From contig NZ_QHLY01000012.1 of NCBI RefSeq assembly GCF_003185895.1, positions 62,001-126,000 on the forward strand: a stretch of 64,000 nt of DNA, given 5' to 3'. This DNA comes from Cryobacterium arcticum (lineage in GTDB: Bacteria > Actinomycetota > Actinomycetes > Actinomycetales > Microbacteriaceae). A program made the translations under genes and the position numbers. The notes beneath the pieces are model-generated. The model did no database searches and was not told the DNA's origin. It saw only the letters and a program-made list of their open reading frames with translations. Below, piece by piece: positions 63,311-64,000 of this stretch; within the stretch, counting starts at the first letter, position 1; every line of letters starts with the position of its first letter.

Positions 63311-63361
63311 TGTCTGGGTGGTGCGTGTGTCTGGGTAATGCGTGTGTCTGGATGCTGCGGC
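63311..63361. repeat. Three tandem 17-bp units upstream of the citrate transporter
   Basis: Units start at 63311, 63328 and 63345, each beginning TGTCTGG(G/A)T and ending TGCG. The third is more diverged. They lie between the transporter start (63293) and the divergent kinase start (63525) and could be operator sites for a CitB-type regulator. Confidence 0.6.
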
Positions 63362-63524
63362 CGAGTCAGGTGGACCCGCCCGGCGGTCACCGCCGAAGCG
63401 GATGACGATGAGTGTGAAGCCTAGACAGGCGGCAGACGCGGCATCCGGTATCTCGCTTTGCTGCACGTATTGCGCATATCGTTAGTTGTGCGCATTGTGC
63501 TCGATGCGCCGCAAGGAGGCGGAC

Positions 63525-64000
63525 GTGCGGTTCTCGACGCAGATGCTGCTGCTGCAGCTCGGATGCGTGGCCGTGGTCGTCGCGATCTGCACCGGCGTGT
63601 TCGTGGGGATCGGGGTGCAGCAGCTGCGCGCCGAGGCCGAGACCTCCGCGCTGTCGATCGCGCGCACAGTCGCCGCCGACTCCGATGTGCGCGCCGGTGT
63701 CGCCCGCGCGTCGGCCGACGCGGGCACGCCGACGAACGCGAGCCTCCGCGGCGGGCCGCTCTTCGTTTCCGCGGCCGCGGCGGAGGCCAACACCGGTGCG
63801 CTGTTCATCGTGATCACCGACGACCACGGCATACGGCTGGCCCACCCCGACCCGGAGCTGCTCGGAGCGGTGGTCAGTACCGAGTTCGCCGAGGCTCTGG
63901 CCGGGCGGGAGACGGTGTCGTGGGAATCCGGCACCCTCGGCGAGTCCGCTCGCGCCAAAGTGCCCGTGCGCGACCCCGACACCGAGGTTCCGGTGGGGGA
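63525..64000 (+). CDS. CitA/DcuS-type sensor histidine kinase, 5' part
   Basis: 158 codons seen; the 3' part lies beyond the window. A membrane helix at residues 8-30 (LLQLGCVAVVVAICTGVFVGIGV) precedes a periplasmic PDC/Cache-like domain with LSIARTVAADSDVRAGVARA, VITDDHGIRLAHPDPELLGAVVS and GTLGESARAKVPV, as in citrate/fumarate sensors. GTG start preceded by AAGGAGG at 5 nt; an ATG 21 nt upstream also fits the frame. It probably senses citrate for the divergent transporter. Confidence 0.85.
   Translation, partial: MRFSTQMLLLQLGCVAVVVAICTGVFVGIGVQQLRAEAETSALSIARTVAADSDVRAGVARASADAGTPTNASLRGGPLFVSAAAAEANTGALFIVITDDHGIRLAHPDPELLGAVVSTEFAEALAGRETVSWESGTLGESARAKVPVRDPDTEVPVG

Overview
The window reads as chromosome of a GC-rich actinobacterium, probably of the Microbacteriaceae type. 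This is inferred from the regulators (MmyB-like HTH, WYL, NarL-type two-component pairs, an ECF42-type sigma factor), the CitMHS transporter beside a CitA-like kinase, and the dense mix of SDR, medium-chain dehydrogenase and alpha/beta hydrolase genes. No rRNA, complete tRNA, CRISPR array, prophage structural gene or integrase was seen.

Left part, 1-27679. After a PhoD-like phosphatase cut by the left edge, a decayed IS110-type transposase and a dihydrofolate-reductase-family gene, a 24.9-kb segment lies between two copies of a roughly 310-bp direct repeat (2462-2780 and 27361-27679). Each copy ends in about 35 nt that look like the 3' end of a proline-type tRNA. I read this as a genomic island in a tRNA gene, perhaps one of several in tandem, that lacks an integrase. 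Its cargo is mostly small stress or detoxification modules, often an oxidoreductase next to its own regulator. They are: an SDR and a 3-hydroxyisobutyrate-dehydrogenase-like gene with an HTH regulator; a three-gene phosphorelay cluster; alpha/beta hydrolases; a tightly packed run from a cupin to a TfoX-like gene (12938-18099); an NmrA/MarR/NmrA operon; an ECF42 sigma factor with two DGPF (YciI) proteins sharing a promoter motif; and two zinc-type or quinone-type dehydrogenases. Several genes here carry internal deletions or survive as fragments.

Middle, 27680-43200. A DUF1801 protein, a GPH sugar transporter, a CBS-GGDEF-EAL cyclic-di-GMP enzyme, a quinone oxidoreductase divergent from a MarR gene over two perfect 20-bp palindromes, a META lipoprotein, an M20 amidohydrolase, a GNAT enzyme, a TmrB-like P-loop protein, an ABC exporter, a DeoR/MFS divergent pair and a secreted DUF3131 protein.

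Right part, 43201-64000. An MFS/GntR divergent pair, a MarR-SDR operon, small conserved proteins, the yjbR-rarA operon, TetR, VOC and WYL genes, a haloperoxidase-type hydrolase, a histidine phosphatase, a TetR/ketopantoate-reductase divergent pair, an SDR, two unrecognised genes, an ABC-2 exporter divergent from a NarL-type two-component system, and a CitMHS transporter divergent from the start of a CitA/DcuS-type sensor kinase cut by the right edge. Identities are inferred from reading motifs; no database search was run.
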